Source: an uncultured Pelagibacteraceae bacterium
Lineage (GTDB): Bacteria; Pseudomonadota; Alphaproteobacteria; Pelagibacterales; Pelagibacteraceae
Reading direction: 5' to 3'
Assembly (NCBI GenBank): GCA_902522915.1
Contig: CABYXQ010000002.1
Coordinates: forward strand, 1-57,315
DNA: 57,315 bases
In this document: positions 1 to 10,072 of the stretch, piece after piece
Numbering within the stretch: position 1 is the stretch's first letter
Layout: each line of letters begins with the position of its first letter
The notes under the pieces: generated by a model
What the model was told of the DNA's origin: nothing
The model's database searches: none
Seen by the model: the letters and a program-made list of their open reading frames with translations, nothing else
Position numbers and translations under genes: made by a program

Positions 1-2124
1 ATTTTAACAAATGGTGAAACTTTTATAAATTTAGACTCAAAATATAAATTTAATTCAAAAAATATCGCCTTTCTTCAAGATGAAATGAGATTATATTCAT
101 CTCATAAAACTATAATTAGTGATAATAATTTTTCATTATACACTCTTAGTAGTTTTGATTATCAAATCGAAAAAGAATTATTAAAAGGAACGGATATATT
201 TATTATTGAAAATTCAAATTTACCAAAAGGTGAGAGTAATGAATATTTTTTTGCAAATGGATTTTTTGATTTAAATAATCAAAATTTTAAAACTGGTGAA
301 GCCAAAATTAAATTAAAAAAAAATATTTTTGGTAAAACTGATAATGACCCACGAATATATGGTGCATCTTTATCAAAAAAAGGTGGAATTTCATCAATTA
401 AAAAAGCTGTCTTTACTAGTTGCAAAAAAACAGATGGCTGTCCACCATGGAGACTAGAAGCATCGGAAATTAAGCATGATAAAAAAAAGAAACAACTTAT
501 TTACGATGATACTGTTTTAAAATTATATGATATCCCAGTATTTTACTTTCCTAAATTTTTTCATCCAGATCCAACAGTTAAAAGACAATCGGGTTTTTTA
601 CAACCCAGACTAAATAGCTCGAATATTTTAGGATCATCTTTAAGTATACCATATTTTCATGTTCTTGCAGAAAATAAAGATTTAACATTTAATCCAATTC
701 TTTTTTCTAAAGATATTAAAATGATACAAAATGAATATAGACAAAAAAATGAGAGATCTTCACTAATTTTAGACTTTGGAATAACAAATGGATTTAAATC
801 CTCCACAACACAAAAGAAAAAAAATATTAATCATTTATTTGCTAGGTTTGAAAAGGATCTCAAATTAGATAGTTTTTTCCAAAGTGATTTTAATATTTTT
901 GCTGAAAGAGTAACTAAGGATACTTATTTAAAGATATTTGGAGATAGCCTAGGTAAAAGTGATATTAAACCAAAAAATTTTGATATTTTAAATTCAGGCT
1001 TTAATATTTTTTTAGAAAATAAAAATTTCTCTCTTTCTGGAGGAACCAATATTTATGAAGACTTAACAAAAAATCATAGTGATAGATACCAATTTGTTTT
1101 ACCTTATTATAATTTTTCTAAATCTCCAATAAAAACTGATTATGGGTATTTAAATCTTTATTCAAAAGGCAATAACACTCTAGATAATACTAATAACATT
1201 AAGTCTAGAATTATTAACGATTTTAATTTTAAAATGAATGATAAAATTTTTGAAAACCTGGGTTTAAAAAATAATTTAAATATATACTTTAAAAATTTAA
1301 ATAGTGTAGGAAAAAATGTAAGTACATACAAATCAAGTCCGCAAGTTGAATTATTATCACTTATTGAGCTTAACTCTGAATTACCTCTCATCAAAACAAA
1401 TGAAAATCACAACAAAATTTTAATACCAAGATTGTCTCTAAGAGTAAATCCCAGTGATATGAAAAATTATTCTACAAGTGAAAGAAAAATAAACATGGAT
1501 AATATTTTTGATATTAATAGACTTGGAATTGATGATACTTTTGAAACAGGAAACTCTTTAACACTTGGAATAGATTTTAAAAAGGAAAACAAAAAAAATA
1601 AAGAAAATTATTTAGAACTTAAACTAGGTTCAGTTTTTAGAGACAATATTGAAAGTAATATACCTTCACAAACTACACTTAATAAAAAAAATTCAAATCT
1701 TTTTGGTTCAATCGATTATGCAGTATCTGAATTTTTAAATTTAGATTATAATTTTGCTATTGATAATAAAATTGAAAATTTTGAATTCAATTCAATAGGA
1801 CTTGATTTATCAATAAATAATTTTATAACAAAATTTAACTTTATTGAAGAAGACTCAGTGTTAGGTAATACCAATGTTTTTGAAAATATAAGTAAATACG
1901 ATTTTAATAAAGAAAATTCAATTTCTTTTAAAACAAGAAGAAACCGTGAAATTAATCTCACTGAATATTATGACCTAATTTATGAGTACAAAAACGATTG
2001 TTTAACTGCGGGAGTTAGATTTAATAAAACTTATTACGAAGATAGAGACCTAAAGCCAACAAAAAATCTGATGTTTACTGTAAGTTTTTTTCCTTTAACA
2101 TCAGTTGAGCAGTCACTAAAATAA
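1..2124 (+). CDS. lptD: LPS-assembly protein LptD (OstA/Imp), 5' end outside window
   Basis: Outer-membrane beta-barrel that inserts lipopolysaccharide into the outer leaflet, working with LptE and the Lpt bridge. The frame is open from base 1, so the signal peptide and the first part of the OstA-like jellyroll lie upstream of the window; the Met at 85 is internal. Counted from that Met, the segment around residues 113-119 holds two cysteines (SCKKTDGC), followed by the family hallmark HPDPTVKRQSGF at 160-171. The remaining 500 residues are the Asn/Lys-rich alternating strands of the barrel. It heads the lptD-surA-pdxA-rsmA run known from many proteobacteria; surA begins 8 bases downstream. 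Confidence 0.93.
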   Translation: MLTNGETFINLDSKYKFNSKNIAFLQDEMRLYSSHKTIISDNNFSLYTLSSFDYQIEKELLKGTDIFIIENSNLPKGESNEYFFANGFFDLNNQNFKTGEAKIKLKKNIFGKTDNDPRIYGASLSKKGGISSIKKAVFTSCKKTDGCPPWRLEASEIKHDKKKKQLIYDDTVLKLYDIPVFYFPKFFHPDPTVKRQSGFLQPRLNSSNILGSSLSIPYFHVLAENKDLTFNPILFSKDIKMIQNEYRQKNERSSLILDFGITNGFKSSTTQKKKNINHLFARFEKDLKLDSFFQSDFNIFAERVTKDTYLKIFGDSLGKSDIKPKNFDILNSGFNIFLENKNFSLSGGTNIYEDLTKNHSDRYQFVLPYYNFSKSPIKTDYGYLNLYSKGNNTLDNTNNIKSRIINDFNFKMNDKIFENLGLKNNLNIYFKNLNSVGKNVSTYKSSPQVELLSLIELNSELPLIKTNENHNKILIPRLSLRVNPSDMKNYSTSERKINMDNIFDINRLGIDDTFETGNSLTLGIDFKKENKKNKENYLELKLGSVFRDNIESNIPSQTTLNKKNSNLFGSIDYAVSEFLNLDYNFAIDNKIENFEFNSIGLDLSINNFITKFNFIEEDSVLGNTNVFENISKYDFNKENSISFKTRRNREINLTEYYDLIYEYKNDCLTAGVRFNKTYYEDRDLKPTKNLMFTVSFFPLTSVEQSLK

Positions 2125-2132
2125 TTTAATCA

Positions 2133-3074
2133 ATGGAAATCAAATATATTAAAATAGTCAAAACGTTACAATATATATTTTTTTTAACTTTTTTTTTTCA
2201 CTCTGTATCACTATCAATTGAAAATAAAATATTATTAAAAATTAATAATGAAATAATTACTAGCATTGATATCATTAACGAAACGATTTACCTCAAAACA
2301 TTAAATCCAAACCTTAAAAATTTAGATAATAATAAATTAATGCAGGTTGCAAAGGACTCTTTAATAAGAGAAAAAATTAAAAAAATAGAGATATCAAAAT
2401 TTAACAATAATAAGATTAGTGATAAATATTTAGATAATGTAATTAAAAATATCTACCAAAATATTGGTCTTAAAAATGAAGAAGAGTTTCTAAATTATAT
2501 AAATTCGAACAGTATAGACATACTAACAATTAGAAAAAAGCTAAGTTATGAAGCGTTTTGGAACCAAATAATTTATGAAAAGTTTTTCACAAAAATAAAA
2601 ATTGATAAAGAAAAAATAAAAAGAGAAATTCAAGAAAACAATCAAAAATTAGAATCTTATTTGCTGTATGAGATTGTATATAATGCTGATGAGTCTGTTC
2701 AGGCTAAACAAATATTTGAAAAAATAAAAAAAAGTATATCTAAAGATGGATTTCAGAATACAGCAGCTATATTTAGTATTGCTGAAAGTTCAAAATCTGG
2801 AGGTAAATTGGGTTGGATTAATGAAAGCTCAATGAATAAAAAAATTTATAATGAAGTATCAAAAATAAAAATAGGAGCTTATACAAATCCAATATTAATT
2901 CCTGGAGGTTTTCTGTTATTAGCTGTTATGGATAAAAAAGAAATTGATAAAGAAATTGATTTTGAAAAAGAATTAAGTACAAGAATAAGATCATTACAAA
3001 ATGAACAACTTAATCAATACTCAAATATATATTTTAAAAAAATTAAAAAAGATATTTTGATAGATGAAAAGTAA
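2133..3074 (+). CDS. surA: SurA-like periplasmic chaperone / peptidyl-prolyl isomerase
   Basis: Periplasmic chaperone that escorts outer-membrane proteins, LptD among them. A hydrophobic N-terminal signal (about residues 8-28) precedes a SurA_N-type chaperone segment opening with the typical 'KINNEIITSIDI'. A single parvulin domain follows at about 175-270, with 'SGGKLGWI' and 'IGAYTNPILIPGGF'. At 313 residues it is shorter than E. coli SurA and has one parvulin domain rather than two. It follows lptD by 8 bases and overlaps pdxA by 11, so the genes are probably translationally coupled. The family is clear from the motifs; the orthology call rests mostly on context. Confidence 0.85.
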   Translation: MEIKYIKIVKTLQYIFFLTFFFHSVSLSIENKILLKINNEIITSIDIINETIYLKTLNPNLKNLDNNKLMQVAKDSLIREKIKKIEISKFNNNKISDKYLDNVIKNIYQNIGLKNEEEFLNYINSNSIDILTIRKKLSYEAFWNQIIYEKFFTKIKIDKEKIKREIQENNQKLESYLLYEIVYNADESVQAKQIFEKIKKSISKDGFQNTAAIFSIAESSKSGGKLGWINESSMNKKIYNEVSKIKIGAYTNPILIPGGFLLLAVMDKKEIDKEIDFEKELSTRIRSLQNEQLNQYSNIYFKKIKKDILIDEK

Positions 3075-4029
3075 CCCAATAATAATTATTAATGGTGAAC
3101 CTAATAGTGTTTTTTTAGAAATTTTTTTTAAATCTTTTAAATATAATAAATATAATACACCATTAATATTAATCTCTTCATTAAAACTACTAAAGCTACA
3201 GATGAAAAAATTAAAATTTAAAGCTAATATAAAGTTAATTGATTATCAAAACATAGATAAATTTAAGTTAGAAAAAAATTGTATTAACTTAATTGATGTT
3301 AAGTATGAAACAAATAAGGCTTTTGAAAAAATTTCAAAAAAATCTAATTTATTTATAAAAAATTCGTTCAAAATCGCTTTAAAACTTATCAAGCAAGGTG
3401 TAAGTAATAAATTAATTAACGGACCAATCTCAAAAAAAAGTTTTTTAGGAAAAAAATATCTTGGTATTACAGAATATTTAGCAAATAAATCAAAGTCTAA
3501 ATCAACTGCTATGTTAATATATAATAAAAAATTATCTGTTTGTCCAATGACAACTCACCTTCCAATTAAAATGGTTGCAAGAAAAATTAAAAAAAAATTA
3601 CTTTTTGAAAAAATTTCTTTAATAAATGATTTTTATAAAAACAATAGAGGTTTTAAACCAAAAATTGGTGTATTAGGATTAAACCCTCACTGTGAAAGTG
3701 TTCATAAATTTAATGAAGATGAAAAAATTTTAAAACCTGCAATTAAATATTTATCAAAATTAGGTTATAAAATTTCAGGACCGTTTCCCTCAGATACAAT
3801 TTTTTTATCAAATAATAGAAATAAATTTGATGTCATCGTAGGAATGTATCATGATCAAGTACTAACACCTTTAAAAACACTTTATGAATATGACGCAATC
3901 AATATTACTTTAGGTCTTCCCTTTTTAAGAATATCACCAGATCATGGTCCTAATATAGCAATGGTTGGTAAGAATAGCTCAAACCCATTAAGCTTAATAA
4001 ATGCAATTAAATTCTTGGATAGAAATTGA
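3064..4029 (+). CDS. pdxA: 4-hydroxythreonine-4-phosphate dehydrogenase
   Basis: NAD-dependent oxidation of 4-phosphohydroxy-L-threonine in the DXP-dependent pyridoxal-phosphate pathway; cytoplasmic, divalent-metal dependent. The three metal-binding histidines are visible at H165 (TTHLPI), H209 (LNPHCES) and H263 (MYHDQ). A conserved C-terminal 'SPDHGPNIA' follows at 291-299. At 321 residues it is of normal length. The glycine-rich 'NPHAGEGG' loop usual in PdxA is here 'NPHCESVHKF', a noticeable but conservative departure. It overlaps surA by 11 bases, and its stop TGA shares bases with the TTG start of rsmA. Confidence 0.92.
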   Translation: MKSNPIIIINGEPNSVFLEIFFKSFKYNKYNTPLILISSLKLLKLQMKKLKFKANIKLIDYQNIDKFKLEKNCINLIDVKYETNKAFEKISKKSNLFIKNSFKIALKLIKQGVSNKLINGPISKKSFLGKKYLGITEYLANKSKSKSTAMLIYNKKLSVCPMTTHLPIKMVARKIKKKLLFEKISLINDFYKNNRGFKPKIGVLGLNPHCESVHKFNEDEKILKPAIKYLSKLGYKISGPFPSDTIFLSNNRNKFDVIVGMYHDQVLTPLKTLYEYDAINITLGLPFLRISPDHGPNIAMVGKNSSNPLSLINAIKFLDRN

Positions 4030-4811
4030 TTAAAGCTAAGAAAAGTTTAGGTCAAAACTTCCTAATTGATAGAAAAATTTTAGAGAAAATTGTTAGTGTG
4101 GCTCCTATAAAAAATAAGATTGTACTAGAAATAGGACCAGGAACAGGAAATTTAACTTCTTTTATTCTAAAAAAAAAACCGAAAAAACTAGTTGTTATTG
4201 AAAAAGATAAAGATTTAGTTTTGAAATTAACTAATATTTTTACTAATCAAATATCCATAATTAACGATGACGTTTTAAATGTGAATGAAAACTTGTTATT
4301 TAGTAAAAAAGTCGTGGTATTTGGTAACTTACCTTATAACATTTCAACAGAAATTTTAAGCAAATGGATCATAAATTCTAATAATAATTTTTGGTTTGAT
4401 CACCTTGTGCTAATGTTCCAAAAAGAAGTGGCTGATAGAATTATTGCAGAATATAATACTTCTTGCTATGGTAGATTATCAATTCTAGCAAATTGGAAAT
4501 TAAATATAAAAAAGATTTGTGATATTAGGCCCGAATCTTTCTCACCTAGACCTAAAATAAATAGTTCATTATTATTCTTTACCCCTAAAGAGAATTTTTC
4601 AAAAATTAAAAATCCAAAAAATTTGGAAAAAATTACAAGAATTTTTTTTAGCCACAGAAGAAAAATGCTTAAAAAACCATTTAATCAAATTTTTAATGGT
4701 AATCAAAAAATTTTAGATAAATTAAAAATTAATTTAAAATTAAGACCACAAAATCTAGATCTAAATACTTATTATAAGCTTACGAATGAATATGAAAATT
4801 TAAGATGTTAA
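4026..4811 (+). CDS. rsmA: 16S rRNA (adenine1518/1519-N6)-dimethyltransferase
   Basis: Dimethylates two adjacent adenines in the 3' hairpin of 16S rRNA (KsgA). The N-terminus starts with SLGQNFL at residues 7-13. The SAM-binding motif EIGPGTG lies at 35-41 and the catalytic NLPY at 101-104. At 261 residues it is full length. The start is a TTG overlapping the pdxA stop in the tetranucleotide TTGA. No ATG lies in a sensible place, since SLGQNFL must be included, so a rare start plus coupling to pdxA termination is the best reading. The 3' end overlaps convergent gmk by 12 bases. Confidence 0.94.
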   Translation: MIKAKKSLGQNFLIDRKILEKIVSVAPIKNKIVLEIGPGTGNLTSFILKKKPKKLVVIEKDKDLVLKLTNIFTNQISIINDDVLNVNENLLFSKKVVVFGNLPYNISTEILSKWIINSNNNFWFDHLVLMFQKEVADRIIAEYNTSCYGRLSILANWKLNIKKICDIRPESFSPRPKINSSLLFFTPKENFSKIKNPKNLEKITRIFFSHRRKMLKKPFNQIFNGNQKILDKLKINLKLRPQNLDLNTYYKLTNEYENLRC

Positions 4812-5432
4812 TTTTTCAATATGATTTCTGACATATGTTGAATCATAATCTTTTGATCCGTTGGTCAATTCTGCTTGTATTAAATTTTCTATTTTAGTGT
4901 AACAATTGTCCAAATTATCATTTATAACTACATAATCATAATTGATCCAATGTAGAACATCTCTTTCAAATTGTTTCATTCTCTCTTCTACGATTAATTT
5001 ATCTTTCATGTCTCTATTGGATAGTCTTTTGAATAGAACTTCTTTGCTAGGAGGTAATATAAAAAAAGTGATTAGTTTATAATCTAATTTTTTATTTTTA
5101 ATTTGATCTGCTCCTTGCCAGTCAATATCAAATAAAACATTTTTTCCCTTATCAAGCTTATCTATTACTGGTGTTCTTGTAGTTCCATAAAAGTTATTAA
5201 AGACTTTTGCATATTCAAGAAATTCTTCATTATTAATCAATCTTCTAAATTCATCTTTATTTACAAAAAAATAATCTTTATCCGAAATTTCATTGGGTCT
5301 TGGTTTTCGAGTTGTGTGCGAAATGGATATCTCAAAGTTATCTAAATTAGATAACATTTTTGATAATGTAGTTTTTCCTGCTCCAGATGGAGAAGACAAA
5401 ACTATCATTACCCCATCTTTTTTTGAGGGCAT
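4800..5432 (-). CDS. gmk: Guanylate kinase
   Basis: ATP-dependent phosphorylation of GMP to GDP in the cytoplasm. The P-loop [10 protein letters not shown] lies at residues 13-22, and the GMP-binding segment follows with '[18 protein letters not shown]' and '[14 protein letters not shown]'. The lid segment carries '[10 protein letters not shown]'. The 210-residue length is usual for the family. It is the last gene of the leftward fabD-fabG-acpP-gmk run, starting 8 bases after acpP, and it overlaps the 3' end of rsmA by 12 bases with no room for a separate terminator. Confidence 0.96.
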   Translation of the reverse strand: MPSKKDGVMIVLSSPSGAGKTTLSKMLSNLDNFEISISHTTRKPRPNEISDKDYFFVNKDEFRRLINNEEFLEYAKVFNNFYGTTRTPVIDKLDKGKNVLFDIDWQGADQIKNKKLDYKLITFFILPPSKEVLFKRLSNRDMKDKLIVEERMKQFERDVLHWINYDYVVINDNLDNCYTKIENLIQAELTNGSKDYDSTYVRNHIEKLTS

Positions 5433-5440
5433 TTAATTTA

Positions 5441-5680
5441 TTAATTAGCTTTTCCTTCGATAAATTTAACTGCATCACCTACAGTTAAAATTTTCTCAGC
5501 TTCACTATCTGATATTTCTGATCCGAATTCTTCCTCAAAAGCCATTACTAGTTCAACTGTGTCTAGGCTATCAGCACCTAAATCATCTATAAAACTAGAT
5601 TCTTCTGTTACTTTTGCTTCGTCAATTCCTAAGTGATCTGCTACAATTTTTTTAACTTTGCTTGAAACGTCTTCTGACAT
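5441..5680 (-). CDS. acpP: Acyl carrier protein
   Basis: Carries growing acyl chains on a 4'-phosphopantetheine arm. At 79 residues it is a typical acidic four-helix ACP. The attachment serine is S38 in the motif [10 protein letters not shown]. The gene lies downstream of fabD and fabG and upstream of gmk on the minus strand, the standard fatty-acid synthesis order except that fabF does not follow. An AAGGA-like ribosome-binding sequence sits just before the ATG. Confidence 0.97.
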   Translation of the reverse strand: MSEDVSSKVKKIVADHLGIDEAKVTEESSFIDDLGADSLDTVELVMAFEEEFGSEISDSEAEKILTVGDAVKFIEGKAN

Positions 5681-5728
5681 ATTGATCCTTTTTGTTATAA
5701 ATTCTTATTAGTTTAAAAACCTATTTTG

Positions 5729-6466
5729 TCAAGCCATATACATGCCTCCATTAACATGCAAAGTCTCCCCATTTATATAGTTTGAAAGGTCGGATGTTAA
5801 GAAAAGCACTGCATTAGCAATATCATCTGGCTCTCCTAGACGAGCTGAAGGTATTTTAGATATGATAGCCTCTTTAAATTTTTCATCAATTTTATCAGTC
5901 ATTACTGTTTTAATGAAGCCTGGAGAAATACAATTAATATTAATATTTTTTTTAGCATATTCTATTGCGAGACTTTTTGACATTGCAACAATACCTGCTT
6001 TAGATGCTGTGTAGTTTGCTTGCCCTAAATTTCCAGTATGACCTACTACAGAAGTAATATTAACAATTTTACCTGATTTATTTTTTAACATTTTTTTTAT
6101 TGCAAATTTACTCATTAAAAATGTAGATGTTAAATTAATATTAATAACTTTTTGCCACTCTTCTAAACTCATTCTTATGGCTAGATTATCTTGGGTTATA
6201 CCTGCATTATTAACTATACAATCAAGATTCCCACCCAAATCTTTAGTTGCATTATCTATAAATTCTTCAATTTTTTCATTTTGAGAAATATCAAACCTTA
6301 AAATTTTAATTTTTTTATATTTTTTCTTAAGTTCTTCTAATTTTTCTATTTTTGTTCCAGAAGCTAAAATGTTAGCACCTGCTTCACTTAATTTATTAAT
6401 TATAGAATTTCCAATACCTCCAGATGCACCAGTGACTATTATATTTTTTTCATTTAGATCATTCAT
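5729..6466 (-). CDS. fabG: 3-oxoacyl-[acyl-carrier-protein] reductase
   Basis: NADPH-dependent reduction of 3-oxoacyl-ACP in type II fatty-acid synthesis. It is a classical SDR of 245 residues with the cofactor motif TGASGGIG at 12-19, NNAG at 86-89, catalytic S139, and Y152/K156 in 'NYTASKAG'. The C-terminal 'NGETLHVNGGMYMA' is typical of FabG. The gene overlaps fabD by 4 bases (ATGA) and precedes acpP, which sets it apart from the unrelated SDR at 41383-42141. Confidence 0.96.
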   Translation of the reverse strand: MNDLNEKNIIVTGASGGIGNSIINKLSEAGANILASGTKIEKLEELKKKYKKIKILRFDISQNEKIEEFIDNATKDLGGNLDCIVNNAGITQDNLAIRMSLEEWQKVININLTSTFLMSKFAIKKMLKNKSGKIVNITSVVGHTGNLGQANYTASKAGIVAMSKSLAIEYAKKNININCISPGFIKTVMTDKIDEKFKEAIISKIPSARLGEPDDIANAVLFLTSDLSNYINGETLHVNGGMYMA

Positions 6467-7389
6467 ATTTTAAGATTTTTTATATCCTCCTCATTATTTA
6501 TAGTATTTACAAACACATCTCTATTAATTCTTTTGATCAGACCAGATAATACTTTTCCTGGACCAATTTCAATAAAATGATTAACGTCATTCTTAATCAT
6601 TTTTATTATACTTTCTCTCCATCTAACCCTATTTTCTATTTGTTTTATTAATAAATTTTTTAAATCATCAATATTATTAATTTCATCAGCAGTAACATTT
6701 GAAATAAGTTTATTTTTTGAATTTGCAAAGCTTAACTTATTCAATTCTTCGGTCATTATTTTTGTTGCACTGTTCATTAAATTACAATGGAATGGTGCGC
6801 TTACAGGTAGTTTTATACTTTTAATTGAACTTTCTTTTAAAGCAGAAATTAATAATTTTAAATCATCATTCTTTCCACTTAAAACAATTTGACCTTCAGA
6901 ATTATCATTCGCAATATGTGCATTAAAATTATTTTTATTCTCATCTAATATTTTTTCAATTATTTCTACTGACGAGCCTAAAACTGCAACCATTCCTCCT
7001 TTTCCTGCTGGAATAGAATTCTGCATAGCATCGCCTCTTATTCTTAAAATTTTTAATGTATTAAAAAAATCTAAATATCCTGCACAAGACAAAGCCGAAT
7101 ATTCTCCTAATGAATGTCCCGCAAAATATTTAGCTTTATTTAAATTGATATTAAATTCATTTTTAACAACTTGAAATATAGAATAGCTAATTAAAAATAT
7201 TGCAGGTTGTGTATTTATTGTTAAGTCTAAATCTTCTTTTGGACCTTCTAGTATAAGTTTAGATAAAGAAAAATTAAGTGTGTCATCAGCTTTCTTAAAT
7301 AAGTCTTTCACAAGATCAAACTTTTCATGGAACTCCTTACCCATTCCTACAATTTGCGAACCTTGTCCTGGAAAAATTACTGAAAACAT
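6463..7389 (-). CDS. fabD: Malonyl-CoA:ACP transacylase
   Basis: Transfers malonyl groups from CoA to ACP. The N-terminal FPGQGSQ motif is at residues 6-12, the nucleophilic serine is S93 in GHSLGEYSAL, and the catalytic histidine is H201 in 'SAPFHCNLM'. The 308-residue length is standard. It is the first gene of the leftward fab run and diverges from rpsF across an 87-base gap, so promoters for both directions must lie there or run into coding sequence. Confidence 0.96.
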   Translation of the reverse strand: MFSVIFPGQGSQIVGMGKEFHEKFDLVKDLFKKADDTLNFSLSKLILEGPKEDLDLTINTQPAIFLISYSIFQVVKNEFNINLNKAKYFAGHSLGEYSALSCAGYLDFFNTLKILRIRGDAMQNSIPAGKGGMVAVLGSSVEIIEKILDENKNNFNAHIANDNSEGQIVLSGKNDDLKLLISALKESSIKSIKLPVSAPFHCNLMNSATKIMTEELNKLSFANSKNKLISNVTADEINNIDDLKNLLIKQIENRVRWRESIIKMIKNDVNHFIEIGPGKVLSGLIKRINRDVFVNTINNEEDIKNLKI

Positions 7390-7423
7390 ATAAAAAAAAC
7401 TAAAAATTTTGCCTTTTTAACTA

Positions 7424-7460
7424 TTGTAATTGAACATTTATAATAGTATATCCTCATTTT
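7424..7460 (+). promoter_or_regulatory. Candidate promoter for rpsF operon
   Basis: The 87-base divergent gap between fabD and rpsF contains a TATAAT hexamer at 7439-7444 in the rightward sense. The -35 side is only A/T rich (around 7414-7420), and TTGAAC at 7430 lies too close to pair with that -10. The remaining leader is about 25-30 bases, too short for the S6:S18 autoregulatory hairpin described in other bacteria. Confidence 0.35.
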
Positions 7461-7476
7461 TTATTAAAGAACTTAA

Positions 7477-7827
7477 ATGAATTTATACGAACATACCATT
7501 ATAGCAAAGCAGGATACATCTCCGAGTGAAATTAAGCAATTAACAGAGAAATACTCAAAAATTGTTGAAAAAAATGAAGGTGAAATTGTTAAAACAGAGA
7601 ACTGGGGATTACTGAACTTATCTTACCTAATAAAAAAAAATAAAAAAGGTAGCTATATTCATTTTAAAATTAAAGGCAATGGAACTGTTATTGATGAATT
7701 AGAAAAAAATGAATCAATTGATAAAAAATTACTAAGATACTTAACAATTAGAGTTAAAAAATTTGATTTAGATACTGAATATTTTGCAAGAAAAGAAGAT
7801 AACGATAAAAAAGAAAGTAATACATAA
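7477..7827 (+). CDS. rpsF: 30S ribosomal protein S6
   Basis: Small-subunit protein that pairs with S18 on the 16S rRNA platform. The 116 residues start with the family pattern '[13 protein letters not shown]', followed by '[20 protein letters not shown]' and 'LRYLTIRV'. A charged C-terminal tail rich in Lys/Glu/Asp follows. It heads the rpsF-rpsR-rplI run; rpsR begins 5 bases after the stop. Confidence 0.96.
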   Translation: MNLYEHTIIAKQDTSPSEIKQLTEKYSKIVEKNEGEIVKTENWGLLNLSYLIKKNKKGSYIHFKIKGNGTVIDELEKNESIDKKLLRYLTIRVKKFDLDTEYFARKEDNDKKESNT

Positions 7828-7832
7828 TAATT

Positions 7833-8105
7833 ATGCCAAAAAAACAAAGCGGAAATAGAAAAAATAAACAAAGTAATTTTGCAAAATTAAGTATTTTTCA
7901 ACCTAATAAATACAAATTTAAAAAAACTTGTCCACTTTCAATAAAAGGTGCCCCTGCTGTTGATTATAAAAATATTAAATTATTAAAAAAATATATGTCA
8001 GAGAATGGTAAAATATTGCCTTCAAGAATTACAAATGTCAGTCAAAAAAAACAAAGAGAGCTATCTCTATCCATTAAAAGAGCTAGAAATTTAGCATTAA
8101 TATAA
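7833..8105 (+). CDS. rpsR: 30S ribosomal protein S18
   Basis: At 90 residues it binds as a heterodimer with S6. The core '[19 protein letters not shown]' followed by '[20 protein letters not shown]' is diagnostic. The N-terminus is lysine/asparagine rich and slightly longer than in E. coli. It is separated by one base from rplI, in the conserved rpsF-rpsR-rplI order. Confidence 0.96.
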   Translation: MPKKQSGNRKNKQSNFAKLSIFQPNKYKFKKTCPLSIKGAPAVDYKNIKLLKKYMSENGKILPSRITNVSQKKQRELSLSIKRARNLALI

Positions 8106-8106
8106 A

Positions 8107-8562
8107 ATGAGAATTATTTTGCTTGAAAATGTAAAAAGAGTTGGTTCTATTGGTGAGGTAATAGACGTAAAAAGAGGTTATGGTAGAAATTATTTAATAG
8201 CAAACAAGAAAGCATTATATGCTTCTAAAGAAAATATTTTACAAGTTGAAAAAATAAAATCTGATTTATCAAAAAAAGATAATGAGAAGAAAAAAGATGC
8301 AACACAAATATTGGAACAGATTAACGGCAAGGAATATAATGTAAAAAAACTAAGCACTGAAAATAATGAATTATATGGATCAGTGAAGCCAACAGAGATT
8401 TCTAAACTAATTTTAAATGAAAATAAGATTGATATAAAACCATCAATGATACAACCTATTAATGAAATTAAATCCTTAGGAAAATTTAAAGTAAAAATTT
8501 CTTTACACTCTGAAATTGAAGCTGAAATTACAGTAAGTGTAAAATCAGCTGATACTATTTAA
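8107..8562 (+). CDS. rplI: 50S ribosomal protein L9
   Basis: Large-subunit protein with two globular domains joined by a long helix. The N-terminal domain 'MRIILLENVKRVGSIGEVID' with 'VKRGYGRNYLI' is the family signature. The connecting helix is Lys/Glu rich (about 45-75), and the C-terminal domain ends in 'SLHSEIEAEITVSV'. The 151-residue length is normal. A 70-base A/T-rich gap separates it from dnaB and contains no convincing terminator. Confidence 0.96.
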   Translation: MRIILLENVKRVGSIGEVIDVKRGYGRNYLIANKKALYASKENILQVEKIKSDLSKKDNEKKKDATQILEQINGKEYNVKKLSTENNELYGSVKPTEISKLILNENKIDIKPSMIQPINEIKSLGKFKVKISLHSEIEAEITVSVKSADTI

Positions 8563-8632
8563 AAATTATACACTCTTTTCCCCAGCAATTATTATTAATT
8601 TTATTTTAAACTTAAATATATTAATTAGTTGT

Positions 8633-10051
8633 ATGGAAGGAAATTTAAGTATTGTTAAAGATCAATTCAAAGAATTACCAAATAATATTGAAGCAGAACA
8701 GTCTGTTATAGGTTCAATTTTAGTAAATAATGAAATCTTTGATGAGATAAATACAGTAATTTCCAGTATTAATTTTTATGACCCCATGCATCAAAAAATT
8801 TTTGGGGTAATTGAAAATTTAATTTACAAAGGGTTATTAGCAAACCCAATAACTTTAAAGAATTATTTTGAAGATGAAAAAGATGATTTAAATATAACTG
8901 AATACCTAGTTAAAATTACTAAATTTTCTACCTCTTCTAGACAATCAATTGAATATTCAAGAATAATTTATGATATGTTTGTTAGAAGGGAATTAATTAA
9001 AATTTCTGAACAAACGATTGATAGTGCAAAGTTAAATGATCTTGATACAAATGGTCAAAATATAATTGAAAATTCAGAAAGATTATTATTTGATCTAGCT
9101 GAAAAAGGTTCCTTTAATTCATCGCTTATTAAATTTGATGAAGCAATGAAACAAACCATTGAAATGGCTTCGGCAGCATTTAAAAATGAAGAAGGTATAG
9201 TGGGAGTGCCAACTGGTTTAAGAGATTTGGACGATAGATTAGGAGGTTTACATAAATCAGATTTAATAATTATTGCTGGACGTCCTTCAATGGGTAAAAC
9301 ATCTCTTGCAACTAACATAGCATTTAACGCTGCTGAAAAGTTACAAGATAGTGGAAGAAAATCTACAATAGCATTTTTTTCTCTAGAAATGTCTTCAGAA
9401 CAATTATCTACGAGAATTTTAGCTGAGCAGGCAAAAATTAGATCAAATGATATTAGAAGAGGAAGAATTTCTGATGAACAGTTTGATAAATTCTTGGAAA
9501 CCTCGAAGAATATTTCAGAGCTTCCACTCTATATAGACGAAACACCGGCTATTAGTATTGCGGCTATGAGTAATCGTGCAAGACGGATTAAAAGATTGTT
9601 TGGTCTTGATATGATCATTGTTGATTATATTCAATTGATGCGAGGTACCAGTTTTAATAAAGATGGAAGAGTTCAAGAAATTTCACAAATTACTCAAGGA
9701 TTAAAAGCAATAGCAAAAGAATTATCTATTCCTGTAGTAGCTCTATCTCAGCTTTCTAGACAAGTAGAGCAAAGAGATGACCATAAGCCTCAGTTATCTG
9801 ATTTAAGAGAGTCTGGCTCAATTGAACAAGACGCAGATGTTGTAATGTTTGTTTACAGAGAAGGATACTATTTACAAAGAAAAGAGCCGAGAGAAGCAAC
9901 AGTCGAACATGCTGAATGGCAAGCAAAAATGAATGAAGTGGCTCATTTAGCCGAGATAATTATTGGGAAACAAAGACATGGTCCTGTTGGTAAAGTAACA
10001 CTTGAATTTGAAGAACAATTTACGAAATTTAAGGATACTCAATTAAGTTAA
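8633..10051 (+). CDS. dnaB: Replicative DNA helicase DnaB
   Basis: Hexameric 5'-3' helicase of the replisome. The N-terminal DnaB domain (about 15-115) opens with 'LPNNIEAEQSVIGSIL'. The RecA-like C-terminal domain has Walker A GRPSMGKTS at 216-224, Walker B in 'LDMIIVDYIQLM', and 'VVALSQLSRQVEQR' then 'DLRESGSIEQDADV'. The 472-residue length is standard, and no intein interrupts Walker A, a common intein site in this family. The common neighbour alr/radA is absent and an RND-type exporter follows. Confidence 0.97.
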   Translation: MEGNLSIVKDQFKELPNNIEAEQSVIGSILVNNEIFDEINTVISSINFYDPMHQKIFGVIENLIYKGLLANPITLKNYFEDEKDDLNITEYLVKITKFSTSSRQSIEYSRIIYDMFVRRELIKISEQTIDSAKLNDLDTNGQNIIENSERLLFDLAEKGSFNSSLIKFDEAMKQTIEMASAAFKNEEGIVGVPTGLRDLDDRLGGLHKSDLIIIAGRPSMGKTSLATNIAFNAAEKLQDSGRKSTIAFFSLEMSSEQLSTRILAEQAKIRSNDIRRGRISDEQFDKFLETSKNISELPLYIDETPAISIAAMSNRARRIKRLFGLDMIIVDYIQLMRGTSFNKDGRVQEISQITQGLKAIAKELSIPVVALSQLSRQVEQRDDHKPQLSDLRESGSIEQDADVVMFVYREGYYLQRKEPREATVEHAEWQAKMNEVAHLAEIIIGKQRHGPVGKVTLEFEEQFTKFKDTQLS

Positions 10052-10072
10052 ATTCCAATATAAAGAGCTTGA

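Noticed and set aside
8563-8632. Possible terminator or small RNA between rplI and dnaB
   Set aside because: Only A/T-rich sequence and no stem of more than a few base pairs.
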